From NCBI GenBank assembly GCA_946621635.1, contig CAMOOR010000003.1, positions 10,111 to 74,110 on the forward strand: DNA of 64,000 nucleotides, written 5' to 3'. Origin of the DNA: Colimorpha sp002372855. Its GTDB lineage: Bacteria > Bacteroidota > Bacteroidia > Bacteroidales > P3. Position 1 is the first letter of the stretch. Each line of letters begins with the position of its first letter. Of this stretch, positions 7,298 through 15,936 are shown piece after piece. The notes under the pieces were generated by a model. The model saw only the letters and a list, made by a program, of their open reading frames with translations, made no database searches and was not told the DNA's origin. The position numbers and the translations under genes are program-made.

Positions 7298-9837
7298 TTT
7301 GTCTTCTTTCTGTTTGTTTTTCCGCGCACACCACGCTTCACCCTTCCCTCATCGCTCATCGCTCCTCCCTCATCGCTTCCTTTTCCCTCCAGCGCAAGGT
7401 CCAATGCCTCGCTCATCTCGCCGATGTAGTGGAAGTGCAGGCCCTCCAGGTAGCGGGGCTCTATCTCCTCGATGTCGCGGCGGTTGTCGTGGCACAGCAG
7501 CAGGTCGGTGATGCCGGCACGCTTGGCGGCGAGGATTTTCTCCTTCACGCCGCCGATGGGCGTCACCTGTCCGCGCAGCGTAATCTCGCCCGTCATGGCC
7601 ACCTCCGGGCGCACCTTGCGGTGGGTCAGCGCCGACACCATGGCCACAAACATCGTGATGCCCGCCGAGGGGCCGTCCTTGGGCGTGGCGCCTTCGGGCA
7701 CGTGGATGTGCAGGTTGCTCTTCTCCAGCTGCTCGGCCTTGATGCCGAAACGGCTGCCGTTGGCCTTGATGTATTCGAAAGCCAGTGTGGCCGACTCCTT
7801 CATCACGTCGCCCAGGTTGCCCGTCAGCGTCAGGGAGCCTTTGCCCTTGCTGAGGGAACACTCGATGAAGAGTATCTCGCCTCCCACGGGCGTCCAGGCC
7901 AGACCCGTCACCACACCCTCGCGGGCCTCGGGCAGGCGCCGTTCGCTGTTGTGCAGCGGCAGGCCCAGCACCTTCGCCACCTCGTCGCGGGTGACGGTCG
8001 ACTTGCACCGCTCGCCTTTCTCCATCTGCACCACACGGTGGCGCACCATCTTGGAGAGCTGCTTCTCCAGCTGGCGCACACCGCCCTCGCGGGTGTAGTC
8101 GTTCACCACCTCGGTCAGCACCTCGGGGGTGAAGCGCATGGTGCGGCGGTCCACCACGGCGTCGCGCATGATGCGCGGCAGCAGGTGGCGCTTGGCGATT
8201 TCCAGTTTCTCCTCGAGCAGGTAGCCGCTGAAGTCGATGACCTCCATGCGGTCCAGCAGGGCGGGATGGATGGCCGCGGCATTGTTGGCCGTGGCTATGA
8301 AGAAGGCCTTCGAGAGGTCGTAGTCGATATTGACGTAGTTGTCGTGGAAGTGGCAGTTCTGCTCAGGGTCGAGCACCTCGAGCAGCGCCGCCGAGGGGTC
8401 GCCATGGGCCGAGGGCTGCACCTTGTCGATCTCGTCGAGGACAAAGACGGGATTGGCCTGCCCGGCCTTGATGATTTCCTGCATGATGCGTCCCGGCATG
8501 GCGCCGACATAGGTGCGGCGGTGGCCACGAATCTCGGCCTCGTCGTGCAGGCCGCCCAGGGCCACACGGCGGTAGGGGCGCCCCATGGCCTCGGCGATGG
8601 AACGGCAGATGGAGGTCTTGCCCGTGCCCGGAGGGCCCACGAGACACAGCACCTGGGCCTTGGGGTGGACGCCTTTCTCCACCTGGCGCTTCTTCACGGC
8701 CAGGTATTCCTCTATGCGGTCCTTCACCTTCTCGATGCCGTAGTGGTCCTTGTCCATCACCTCGCGGGCGTGGCGGATGTCGTAGTCCGACGCCTCCTCC
8801 TTGGGAGCCACCCACGGAATGTCGAGCAGGGCTTCGAGATAGTTGAGTTCCACGGTATAGTCCGACGACATGGGCGAAATCTTGGCCATCTTGGCCAGTT
8901 CGCGCTCAAAGGTTTTGGCCACCTGTTCGGGCCACTCCTTGCCCTGGGCGCGCTTGCGCAGCTCGTCCACATCGGGGTTGCCCCAGGGGTTGTCCACGCC
9001 GCCGTTGCCCGACAGCTCCTCCTGGATGACGCTCATCTGCTGGCGCAGGAAGTACTCGCGCTGCTGACGTTCCATCTCGTCCTTGGTCTTGCTGTCTATC
9101 TCGCGGCGCAGCTCGTCGAGCCCCTTGAGGGTGTTGAGGTTCTCCAGCATGCGCTCCACGCGCTCGTAGTAGTTGTCGCAGGCCAGCAGGCCGTACTTAA
9201 GCTCGACGTCGATGTCCATGTGCGTGGCGGCGAAGTTGACAAAAATCTTGTCGCTGCCGATGCCGGTGAGCATGTGGGCCAGCTCCTCGTCCTGCATGCG
9301 GCTCTTCATCATGTCGCCATACTGCTTGCGCAGCAGCTTCATGCGGCGCTTGAAAGCCTGGGTGCCGATGTTCTCGGTCGACTCGGGGGCCATGGTGACA
9401 TGGCCGCGCATATAGGGGTCGCGCGAGGTGACCTCCAGCGAGTGGCACCGCATCACGCCCTGCACCACCGCCACGGTGACATCCTGGCGGAAATTGAACA
9501 CCCTCAGCACCTTGGCCACCACGCCCACGGGGTAGAGGTCCACCTCCGAGGGGTTGTCGTTCTTGGTCTGCTGCGGAAAAACGGCGATGTGCTGCCCCGT
9601 GCCGTCGACGGCCTCGAGCAGCTGGCGCGACTTCAGGCGCTGCGCCGCGATGGGAATCAGCACCCCGGGGAAAAGCACCTGGTCCATCACCGGCAGGATG
9701 GGCATCTCGTTCTCTATGGCGTCGTCGTGCAGCAGCACGTCCTCGTCGCTGTCGTCCACCACGGGCACTATGCTCGCCTTCACATTCATTCCGCGCGAAA
9801 GCATCTCGCCAAGCTCATCAAAATCACTATATTTCAT
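7294..9837 (-). CDS. lon: ATP-dependent protease Lon
   Basis: Lon is the cytoplasmic ATP-dependent serine protease for misfolded and regulatory proteins. The 847 residues comprise the N-terminal substrate-binding domain (LPVMDQVLFPG near residue 48), a coiled middle region, and the AAA+ module with Walker A GPPGTGKT at 401-408 and Walker B VFVLDEIDK near 464. The protease domain has catalytic Ser724 in PKDGPSAG and Lys767 in GGVKEKILAAK, spaced 43 residues apart as in E. coli Lon. The C-terminal tail from about 818 is an unusual Ser/Asp/Glu/Gly stretch (SDEGGAMSDEGR), partly encoded by heptamer repeats, then a basic end. The PorE-like gene follows with a 4-bp overlap. Confidence 0.97.
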   Translation of the reverse strand: MKYSDFDELGEMLSRGMNVKASIVPVVDDSDEDVLLHDDAIENEMPILPVMDQVLFPGVLIPIAAQRLKSRQLLEAVDGTGQHIAVFPQQTKNDNPSEVDLYPVGVVAKVLRVFNFRQDVTVAVVQGVMRCHSLEVTSRDPYMRGHVTMAPESTENIGTQAFKRRMKLLRKQYGDMMKSRMQDEELAHMLTGIGSDKIFVNFAATHMDIDVELKYGLLACDNYYERVERMLENLNTLKGLDELRREIDSKTKDEMERQQREYFLRQQMSVIQEELSGNGGVDNPWGNPDVDELRKRAQGKEWPEQVAKTFERELAKMAKISPMSSDYTVELNYLEALLDIPWVAPKEEASDYDIRHAREVMDKDHYGIEKVKDRIEEYLAVKKRQVEKGVHPKAQVLCLVGPPGTGKTSICRSIAEAMGRPYRRVALGGLHDEAEIRGHRRTYVGAMPGRIMQEIIKAGQANPVFVLDEIDKVQPSAHGDPSAALLEVLDPEQNCHFHDNYVNIDYDLSKAFFIATANNAAAIHPALLDRMEVIDFSGYLLEEKLEIAKRHLLPRIMRDAVVDRRTMRFTPEVLTEVVNDYTREGGVRQLEKQLSKMVRHRVVQMEKGERCKSTVTRDEVAKVLGLPLHNSERRLPEAREGVVTGLAWTPVGGEILFIECSLSKGKGSLTLTGNLGDVMKESATLAFEYIKANGSRFGIKAEQLEKSNLHIHVPEGATPKDGPSAGITMFVAMVSALTHRKVRPEVAMTGEITLRGQVTPIGGVKEKILAAKRAGITDLLLCHDNRRDIEEIEPRYLEGLHFHYIGEMSEALDLALEGKGSDEGGAMSDEGRVKRGVRGKTNRKKTK
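7348..7375. repeat. 7-bp repeats encoding the Lon C-terminal tail
   Basis: There are four units of CTCATCG, one diverged to CTCCTCC. They encode the acidic SDEGG/MSDEG tail of Lon just past the conserved protease domain, where length change would be tolerated. Confidence 0.85.
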
Positions 9838-10354
9838 AAATCTGTTTCGGTCTCTTTTATTGCTGCCTTCCGGCCCCGCGGCCGGGAAGATAAATTAGTA
9901 AACGTACAAAATCCAAAAATGTTTCATCCCCAACACAAAAACATGCGCACTAAATATAATAATACCACAAAAAGCATGCCAACCTCCCCCACCCCGGCGG
10001 CGCCTCACAACGGGCCGCCGTCAGTGGGAAGAATATGACACACGCAACCCGCTGGAAACCAACACCCCTGACCTACCATCTTCTTACCATCTTCTTACCA
10101 CCTTCATACCCGCTTTTTACCATCCTCCGCCCGGGCAGACCATGGAGCGAACGGGGAGCGAACGGGGGATGAAAACCCCGGCAAAGAGGTCCGGAAATGT
10201 TAAAAAATAGTTAAAAAACAAAGTTCCCAAAAAAAGGCCTTATTTTATATATATAAGGGTGCCGCTGTTCGACGCGGGTACTTCGCCCCACGGCCGCGCA
10301 CCCGGCGGCACAGGAATTCAATTATCATTAATAAACACTTAAAATCAAAAGGTT
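9838..10354. other. divergent intergenic region between lon and the DUF6266 gene
   Basis: These 517 bp hold no convincing gene. They contain a GC-rich hairpin in the lon leader (9870-9885, CCGGCC/GGCCGG), a set of 11-bp repeats (10071-10136), two copies of another 11-mer GGAGCGAACGG (10144-10165), and an AT-rich stretch around 10200-10260. I found no exact TAnnTTTG promoter for either flanking gene. Confidence 0.7.
10071..10165. repeat. 11-bp period arrays upstream of lon and the DUF6266 gene
   Basis: Six degenerating units of type TCTTACCATCT (10071-10136) are followed by two perfect GGAGCGAACGG units. The reverse complement of the first family recurs at 21690-21744 and 31112-31166, both also in divergent intergenic regions. 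Confidence 0.85.
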
Positions 10355-11716
10355 ATGGCAAGACAAATCGAAGGAATCAACGGAGGATTTGCCGGCAAGG
10401 TCGGCACAGTGATTGGCTACGAGTGGCGTGGCAAATGGTGCATGCGGTCGTATCCGCGCCGCATCCACGACCGGCGGTCGGAGGCGCAGCTGGAGCAGCG
10501 CAGCTGGTTTGTCGAGGCGGTGCGCTTCGCGTCGCGCCTGGTGGAGGTGCTGCGCGTGGGACTGCGGCAGCCCGCGCTGGCGATGCACCTGACCGAGGGC
10601 AACCTCTTCGTGAAGGCCAACAAGCACCTCTTCGGCATGGCCGGCGGACGGCTGGCGGTGGACTACAGCCGGCTGGTGCTGAGCGACGGCCCGGCGGCGC
10701 CCGTGGGCTTCGGACCCCTGGTGGACGCCGGGGGCGGGCGCGAGCTGACGGTGGACTTCAGCTTCAACCCGCAGCAGCTGCCCTGCAGCGGGGGCGACAA
10801 GGTGTACCTGGTGGCCATCGGCGCCGACTGCCAGGAGGCCGAACTGGGCCTGCCCACCTACCGGCGCAAGGGGACCGTGACAATCGAGCTGCCCTCGCGG
10901 TGGGGAGCCCAGGAGGTGCACCTCTACGGCATGGTGCAGACATACGAAGGGTGCACGTCGCCAAGCCAATACCTTGGCAGCGTGCACCTTGAGGCTGACG
11001 GGAGTTTACTCCTGGAAGTAGACGCGCTTGACGCGGGGCGAGACGGCGGTGAGCATCTCGTAGGGGATGGTGCCGGCGGCGTCGGCGTTGCGCTGCAGCA
11101 AGTCGCCCTCGCCGAAGAGCACGGCGGGGTCGCCCTCGGCGCAGGCGATGTCGGTGACGTCGACGAAGCACATGTCCATGCAGATGCTGCCGATGATGGG
11201 TGCCTCGTGGCCGAGGATGCTGACACGGCCGTGGCCGTAGCCGAGGTGGCGGCTGAGGCCGTCGGCATAGCCGATGGGCACGATGGCGATGCGCGAGGGG
11301 CGCTCGGCAATCCAGCGGCGGTTGTAGCCCACGGAGTCGCCGGTGGGGATGGCCTTGATTTGCGAAATACGCGTCACCAGGCGCGACACCTGCCGCAACT
11401 GGGCCTGCACGGCGGGTTCGGGAGCCACGCCGTAGAGACCGATGCCGAGGCGCACCATGTCCATCTGCGCCTCGGGGAATCGCGTGATGCCCGAGGAGTT
11501 GAGGATGTGGTGCAGGATGGGCTCGGTGTGGTCGATGGCCGCGTCGAGGCTGTCGCTCCACGTGCGGAAGCGGCTGATCTGCCCACGGGTGAAATCGTCC
11601 ATGGCGGCATCCTCGCTGCATGCCAGATGCGAGAAGATGCTGCGCACCTGGAGGACGTCCTTCAGCGCGTTGAGGCGCTCGGCGAGGGCCGGTATGTCGT
11701 CGCCGGAGAAGCCTAG
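10355..11716 (+). CDS. DUF6266-like protein; ORF runs antisense into alr
   Basis: The N-terminus (MARQIEGINGGFAGKVGTVIGYEWRG, of which GGFAGKVGTVIGYEWRGKW is distinctive) is that of the Bacteroidota DUF6266 family, small proteins of unknown function. The recognisable domain ends at about residue 212 near TSPSQYLG, close to where family members normally stop. No stop codon follows here: the frame stays open to 11716 through a Gly/Val/Ala/Asp-rich stretch that is plainly the antisense of the alanine racemase gene. I infer a lost stop or a nearby frameshift, with the functional protein ending near 10990-11005. The coordinates given are the literal ORF. Confidence 0.6.
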   Translation: MARQIEGINGGFAGKVGTVIGYEWRGKWCMRSYPRRIHDRRSEAQLEQRSWFVEAVRFASRLVEVLRVGLRQPALAMHLTEGNLFVKANKHLFGMAGGRLAVDYSRLVLSDGPAAPVGFGPLVDAGGGRELTVDFSFNPQQLPCSGGDKVYLVAIGADCQEAELGLPTYRRKGTVTIELPSRWGAQEVHLYGMVQTYEGCTSPSQYLGSVHLEADGSLLLEVDALDAGRDGGEHLVGDGAGGVGVALQQVALAEEHGGVALGAGDVGDVDEAHVHADAADDGCLVAEDADTAVAVAEVAAEAVGIADGHDGDARGALGNPAAVVAHGVAGGDGLDLRNTRHQARHLPQLGLHGGFGSHAVETDAEAHHVHLRLGESRDARGVEDVVQDGLGVVDGRVEAVAPRAEAADLPTGEIVHGGILAACQMREDAAHLEDVLQRVEALGEGRYVVAGEA

Positions 11717-13477
11717 GCGGTGCATGCCGGTGTCGAACTCCACGTGGATGGCCATGCGTTCGCCGTAGAGGCGCACGCGCTGGGAGAAGAGTTCGAGGAT
11801 GCGGAAGGAGTAGATGTCGGGCTCGAGGCGGTATTTCACTATGTCGTCGAACGAGGCCTCTTCGGGGTTCATCACCATGATGGGGAGGTGGATGCCGTTG
11901 CGGCGCAGCTCGACGCCCTCGTCGGCGTAGGCCACGGTGAGGTAGTCGACATGGTTGAACTGCAGGGCGCTGGCCACTTCGACCTTGCCGGCGCCGTAGG
12001 ACGAGGCCTTGACCATGGCCATGAGCTTGGTGCCGGGGTTGATGCGGGAGCGGTAGAAGTTGAGGTTGTGGATCATGGCGTCGAGGTTGACCTCCATGAT
12101 GGTTTCGTGCGACTTGCGCTGCAGGAGCTTGGCGACCTTCTCGAACTCGAACATGCGGGCCCCTTTGAGGAGGATGGCCTCGTTCTGGAAACGGTTGAAG
12201 TCGCAGTCGTGGAGCATCTGTTCGGTGGAGGGGTAGAAGAGCGCCTCGACGTCGGCGAAGCAGCTCTTGTTGTGGCAGAGGGCCGGGCCCACGCCGATGA
12301 GGCGCGTGATGCCGCGCTGGGCGATGAGCTGCGCCACCTGAGTGTAGAGTTCGCTGTCGGGGACGCCGGTCTGGAGGAAGTCGCTGATGATAAGGGTCTT
12401 GTTGAAGTGCTGATGCTCGTGCTGCAGGAAATCGAGGGCGATGGACAGGGAGTTGAGGTCGAGGGAGTAGCTGTCGTTGATGAGGAGGCAGTTGTTGATG
12501 CCCTCGTTCATCTCGAGACGCATCTCGACGGGGGTGAGCTTGGCGCAGCGGGCTGTGATGTCGGCGGGGCTGTAGCCAAGGTAGAGCATGAGCGTGATGC
12601 AGTGCATGACATTCTGCTGCGAGGCGCGGTCGACGAAGGGGATGACGACGGAGAAGGTGTCGTCGGCATGGGCGATGGAGAGCGTGGTGGAGCGGTCGCC
12701 GACGGAGGCGGAGAGGAGCCGCACGGCATTGTCGGCCGAGGTGCCCCAGGTGAAGCGGTTGATGTGGCGGAAGCTCTCGATGTCGGAGAGGACGGAGTGG
12801 ATGTCCTTATGGTCGGTGGAATAGATAAGTACCTCGCAATGAGTGAAGAGCTGCAGTTTTTCGGCCACCTTCTGCTGGCGGGTGAGGAAGTTCTCGTCGT
12901 GGGCCTGGCCCACATTGGTGAAGATGCCTATGGTGGGCTGGATAATCTTCTGCAGGCGCGCCATCTCGCCGGTCTCGGAGATGCCGGCCTCGAAGACGGC
13001 CATCTCGTGGCCCGCCTCCATCTGCCATACCGAGAGGGGGACTCCGATTTGCGAGTTGTAGCTCTTGGGGCTGGAGACAAGCCGGCGGTCGGGCGAGAGG
13101 AGCTGGACAATCCAGTCCTTGACGATGGTCTTGCCGTTGCTGCCCGTGATGCCCACGACGGGGTAGGAGAACTGTGCACGATGGTGCGCGGCGAGGCGCT
13201 GGAGGGCGGCGAGGACGTCGTCGACACGCCAGATATTGGCCTCGGGGAGGTCGAGGTCGCAGTCGGCGGGCACCACGAACTGGCGCACGCCAGATTGGTA
13301 GAGGCCGTCGATGTAGCGGCAGCCACTGTTGCGCTTGGTGGGAATGGCAAAAAAGAGGGTGCCATGGGGCGAAACGAGAGTGCGGCTGTCGGTGAGAAGG
13401 TGCAGTATGGGGTCTTCGGGACGGCGCAGGAAGGCCTCGACGGGACGAATGACACTGGAGATTTCGGAAGCTTTCAT
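11006..13477 (-). CDS. murF/alr: bifunctional MurF-like ligase / alanine racemase
   Basis: The fusion protein is typical of Bacteroidota. The N-terminal half is a Mur-ligase fold with P-loop ITGSNGKTIVKDW and FEAGISETGEM. The C-terminal half is a PLP alanine racemase making D-Ala for peptidoglycan: MVKASSYGAG contains the PLP lysine, and VGYNRRWIAERPSRIA with VPIGYADG are racemase motifs. The P-loop reads GKTIVK rather than GKTTTK as in the stand-alone MurF at 3329, so the MurF half may be catalytically different or structural. I chose the ATG at 13477, which overlaps the DUF2851 stop by 4 bp (ATGA), giving 823 residues; a longer start at 13531 would overlap by 58 bp. Confidence 0.92.
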   Translation of the reverse strand: MKASEISSVIRPVEAFLRRPEDPILHLLTDSRTLVSPHGTLFFAIPTKRNSGCRYIDGLYQSGVRQFVVPADCDLDLPEANIWRVDDVLAALQRLAAHHRAQFSYPVVGITGSNGKTIVKDWIVQLLSPDRRLVSSPKSYNSQIGVPLSVWQMEAGHEMAVFEAGISETGEMARLQKIIQPTIGIFTNVGQAHDENFLTRQQKVAEKLQLFTHCEVLIYSTDHKDIHSVLSDIESFRHINRFTWGTSADNAVRLLSASVGDRSTTLSIAHADDTFSVVIPFVDRASQQNVMHCITLMLYLGYSPADITARCAKLTPVEMRLEMNEGINNCLLINDSYSLDLNSLSIALDFLQHEHQHFNKTLIISDFLQTGVPDSELYTQVAQLIAQRGITRLIGVGPALCHNKSCFADVEALFYPSTEQMLHDCDFNRFQNEAILLKGARMFEFEKVAKLLQRKSHETIMEVNLDAMIHNLNFYRSRINPGTKLMAMVKASSYGAGKVEVASALQFNHVDYLTVAYADEGVELRRNGIHLPIMVMNPEEASFDDIVKYRLEPDIYSFRILELFSQRVRLYGERMAIHVEFDTGMHRLGFSGDDIPALAERLNALKDVLQVRSIFSHLACSEDAAMDDFTRGQISRFRTWSDSLDAAIDHTEPILHHILNSSGITRFPEAQMDMVRLGIGLYGVAPEPAVQAQLRQVSRLVTRISQIKAIPTGDSVGYNRRWIAERPSRIAIVPIGYADGLSRHLGYGHGRVSILGHEAPIIGSICMDMCFVDVTDIACAEGDPAVLFGEGDLLQRNADAAGTIPYEMLTAVSPRVKRVYFQE

Positions 13478-14766
13478 TTCTCTTGGGGAATTTGTTTGAT
13501 GATGGAGTGGCCGATGCGACAATTGAGGCATCGGCGGTTAAGGCAATAGTTGTTGTGCAGCTGGAGCAATGCCTGGCTCCGGGCCGCATTGGACGCATTG
13601 AGGCCTGCGGCCTGGCAGCGGCGGAGGACGGCGTTGTCCTCGGGCGGCAGCTGTTCGAGGATGCCGATGGCCTGGTCCTTGTATTGTTGCTGCCCGCGCA
13701 CCTCGCCGTAGACGAAAAGCAGCGGTACCCAGGCGTTGATGATGAGCAGCTGGGCCTGCATGCGCCCAAGGCGCTTGACGGTGGAACGCGAGGAGGACTG
13801 GTCGAAGCGGTAGTGGTTGTTCCAATAGTCGGCAGCCTGGCAGTCGAACAGCTTCTCCAGGCGGTCGGCTTCGGGCGTTTCCAGCAAGGTGGAAAACAGA
13901 TTGGAGGAGGAAGCCACGAGGTGGGCGAACTGGCTGATGCGGATGGTGGGGAACGCCGAGGGGCGCAGGCGGAAGAAGCGCCAAAGATAGCCGGAGACGG
14001 GTTTGAGGGAGGCGCCGGCCTGCAGGGCTTCGTAGTCGGCCTGGAGCAGGCGCGGGTAGTCGTCCTCGAAATAGCCCTCGAGCAGGCCCGCCTGGCCCAT
14101 CAAGAGGGCTTCGACGCGCTGCGGATTGTCCTTCCAACGGGCCAGCAGACGCTGGTCGGTGGCCTTGGCCAGCAGTTCGAAAGGGAGGGCGTTGACCTTG
14201 CCGCCGAAGTAATGGGCGATAAGCCAGTAGCAGGTCTGTTCCCAGCTGCCACGGCTCTCCTCGAGGAGGCGGCGGACGACTTGCGATTTGGCTTCGATGC
14301 GCTCAGCCGTCAGGCGGTCGAGAAAGGAGTCGACAATAAAGCCCGGCACCTGGGGGAGGCGCTGGGCGCAGGGAATGGAGTCGTCGGACGAAGGCTCCAT
14401 GAGGGAATCGTAGTTGGCCACAAGGGCCGGATGGATGAAACGGCGCAATTCGAGGGTCGGGGGGACGGTGCCGTTCTGGAGGCGGATGTCGCAGTCGTGC
14501 TCATAAACGACATGGAGAATGACGTTGTTGTAGGCAGGGTCCTGCGAATGGCGATGGGCGTTCCAGTCGGAAGAGCGGAGGTGCACCTCGATGTTGCCCG
14601 CCCATTCGACGCCGTCGATGGACAGATGGGAGTTGAAGAAATCGGGGCCTGCATCACGGTTGAGGTCGCCGACGCGGTGGACGGCGACAGGCTGCCCATT
14701 GGTGGTGAAGAGGTTGCTCGACACCATCTGGTGCTGCCAGATGTAATGTAGGAAGGCCTCGGTCAT
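13474..14766 (-). CDS. DUF2851 family protein
   Basis: The 430-residue protein opens with MTEAFLHYIWQHQMV and contains NRDAGPDFFNSHLSIDG and WAGNIEVHLRSSDW, which are hallmarks of DUF2851, a Bacteroidota-restricted family of unknown biochemical role. The start overlaps the dnaJ stop by one base (TGATG) and the stop overlaps the murF-alr start by 4 bp, so it is translated from the grpE-dnaJ transcript. The conserved Asp/Glu/His pattern in the N-terminal part is reminiscent of nuclease folds, but I cannot confirm this. The C-terminus is Cys-rich (NYCLNRRCLNCRIG) and may bind metal. Confidence 0.85.
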   Translation of the reverse strand: MTEAFLHYIWQHQMVSSNLFTTNGQPVAVHRVGDLNRDAGPDFFNSHLSIDGVEWAGNIEVHLRSSDWNAHRHSQDPAYNNVILHVVYEHDCDIRLQNGTVPPTLELRRFIHPALVANYDSLMEPSSDDSIPCAQRLPQVPGFIVDSFLDRLTAERIEAKSQVVRRLLEESRGSWEQTCYWLIAHYFGGKVNALPFELLAKATDQRLLARWKDNPQRVEALLMGQAGLLEGYFEDDYPRLLQADYEALQAGASLKPVSGYLWRFFRLRPSAFPTIRISQFAHLVASSSNLFSTLLETPEADRLEKLFDCQAADYWNNHYRFDQSSSRSTVKRLGRMQAQLLIINAWVPLLFVYGEVRGQQQYKDQAIGILEQLPPEDNAVLRRCQAAGLNASNAARSQALLQLHNNYCLNRRCLNCRIGHSIIKQIPQEK

Positions 14767-15920
14767 CAGTTGAACATCTCTTTCATCTTATCGAAGAACC
14801 CACGCTCCTGCTTGGTGGGGTTGGGCTGGAAGTTCTGGTGCTTCTGCATCTCTTCGAGCATCTTCTTTTCCTCGCGAGTGAGTTCTTTGGGCACCCACAC
14901 GTTGAGGCAGACCAAAAGGTCGCCGCGGCCGTAGCCGTTGACAACAGGCAGGCCCTTGCCACGCAGGCGGACGACACGACCCGAGGGGGTGCCGGGGTCT
15001 ATCTTGATTTTCACCTTGCCGTTGAGGGTGGGTATCTCGACAGAGGCGCCCATGGCAGCGTCGGCGAAAGTGATGAAGGCGTTGTAGTAGAGGTTGGCGT
15101 CCTGACGCTCGAAGGTGTCATGCTCGACCTCCTCGACAAGCACTATGAGGTCGCCTGCAATGCCACCGCGAGGGGCGGCGTTGCCCTGGCCCTGCATGGC
15201 CAACTGCATACCGTCCTGCACACCGGCGGGGATGTTGATGGTGATGATTTCGTCGCTCTTGACGATGCCGTCGCCATGGCAGTCGTGGCATTTGTCCTTG
15301 ACCACACTGCCTTCTCCGCCGCACTGGGGGCATGCGCTCTGGGTCTGCATCATGCCGAGGATGGTGCGTTTGGTTTCGGTGACGACGCCGGAGCCATGGC
15401 AATGGGGGCAGGTCTCGAGCTTGCCGTCTTTGGAACCCGTACCGTTGCAGGTCTTGCAGGGGACATACTTGCTGACTTTGATTTTCTTTTCGCAGCCACG
15501 GTCGATTTCCTCGAGCGTAAGTTTCACCTTGATGCGGAGGTTGCTGCCCCTAAGCACGCGCCGTGCACCGCGGCCGCCGCCGCTGAAGCCCGAGAACCCC
15601 GTGCGGAAGCCGCCGCCTCCGAAGAGGTCTCCGAAGATGCTTCCGAACTGCGAGAAGATGTCGTTCATATCCATACCGCCCTGGCCGTAGGCTCCGTCCA
15701 TGCCTGCCATACCGTACTGGTCGTAGCGGGCCTTCTTGTCGGGATTGCTGAGGACATCGTAGGCCTCGGCAGCCTCCTTGAACTTCTCCTCGGCTTCTTT
15801 GTCGCCGGGATTGCGGTCGGGATGGTATTTGAGGGCCAGTTTACGATAGGCCTTCTTCATCTCGTCGGGCGATGCGTTTTTGTCTACACCCAATACTTCA
15901 TAGTAATCTCTCTTTGCCAT
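14766..15920 (-). CDS. dnaJ: chaperone DnaJ (Hsp40)
   Basis: DnaJ is the cytoplasmic co-chaperone that stimulates DnaK ATPase activity and delivers substrates. The 384 residues have a J domain with KYHPDRNPGD (HPD triad near 33-35), a Gly/Phe-rich linker, four zinc-binding CxxCxGxG-type repeats (CKTCNGTG, CPHCHGSG, CPQCGGEG, CHDCHGDG) and C-terminal substrate-binding beta domains. It follows grpE by 16 bp on the same strand, so the two are co-transcribed; dnaK is not in the window. Confidence 0.98.
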   Translation of the reverse strand: MAKRDYYEVLGVDKNASPDEMKKAYRKLALKYHPDRNPGDKEAEEKFKEAAEAYDVLSNPDKKARYDQYGMAGMDGAYGQGGMDMNDIFSQFGSIFGDLFGGGGFRTGFSGFSGGGRGARRVLRGSNLRIKVKLTLEEIDRGCEKKIKVSKYVPCKTCNGTGSKDGKLETCPHCHGSGVVTETKRTILGMMQTQSACPQCGGEGSVVKDKCHDCHGDGIVKSDEIITINIPAGVQDGMQLAMQGQGNAAPRGGIAGDLIVLVEEVEHDTFERQDANLYYNAFITFADAAMGASVEIPTLNGKVKIKIDPGTPSGRVVRLRGKGLPVVNGYGRGDLLVCLNVWVPKELTREEKKMLEEMQKHQNFQPNPTKQERGFFDKMKEMFN

Positions 15921-15936
15921 AACTTCTTATCCTCCT

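Noticed and set aside
7429..10038. 869-codon plus-strand ORF over lon
   Set aside because: It is antisense to Lon and has His/Leu/Val-biased composition with no domain.
9901..10038. Short ORF upstream of the DUF6266 gene
   Set aside because: It is the tail of the antisense lon shadow frame, with no start or motif.
11720..13549. 609-codon plus-strand ORF over murF-alr
   Set aside because: It is antisense to a clear two-domain enzyme and has Gly/Asp/Val-rich shadow composition.
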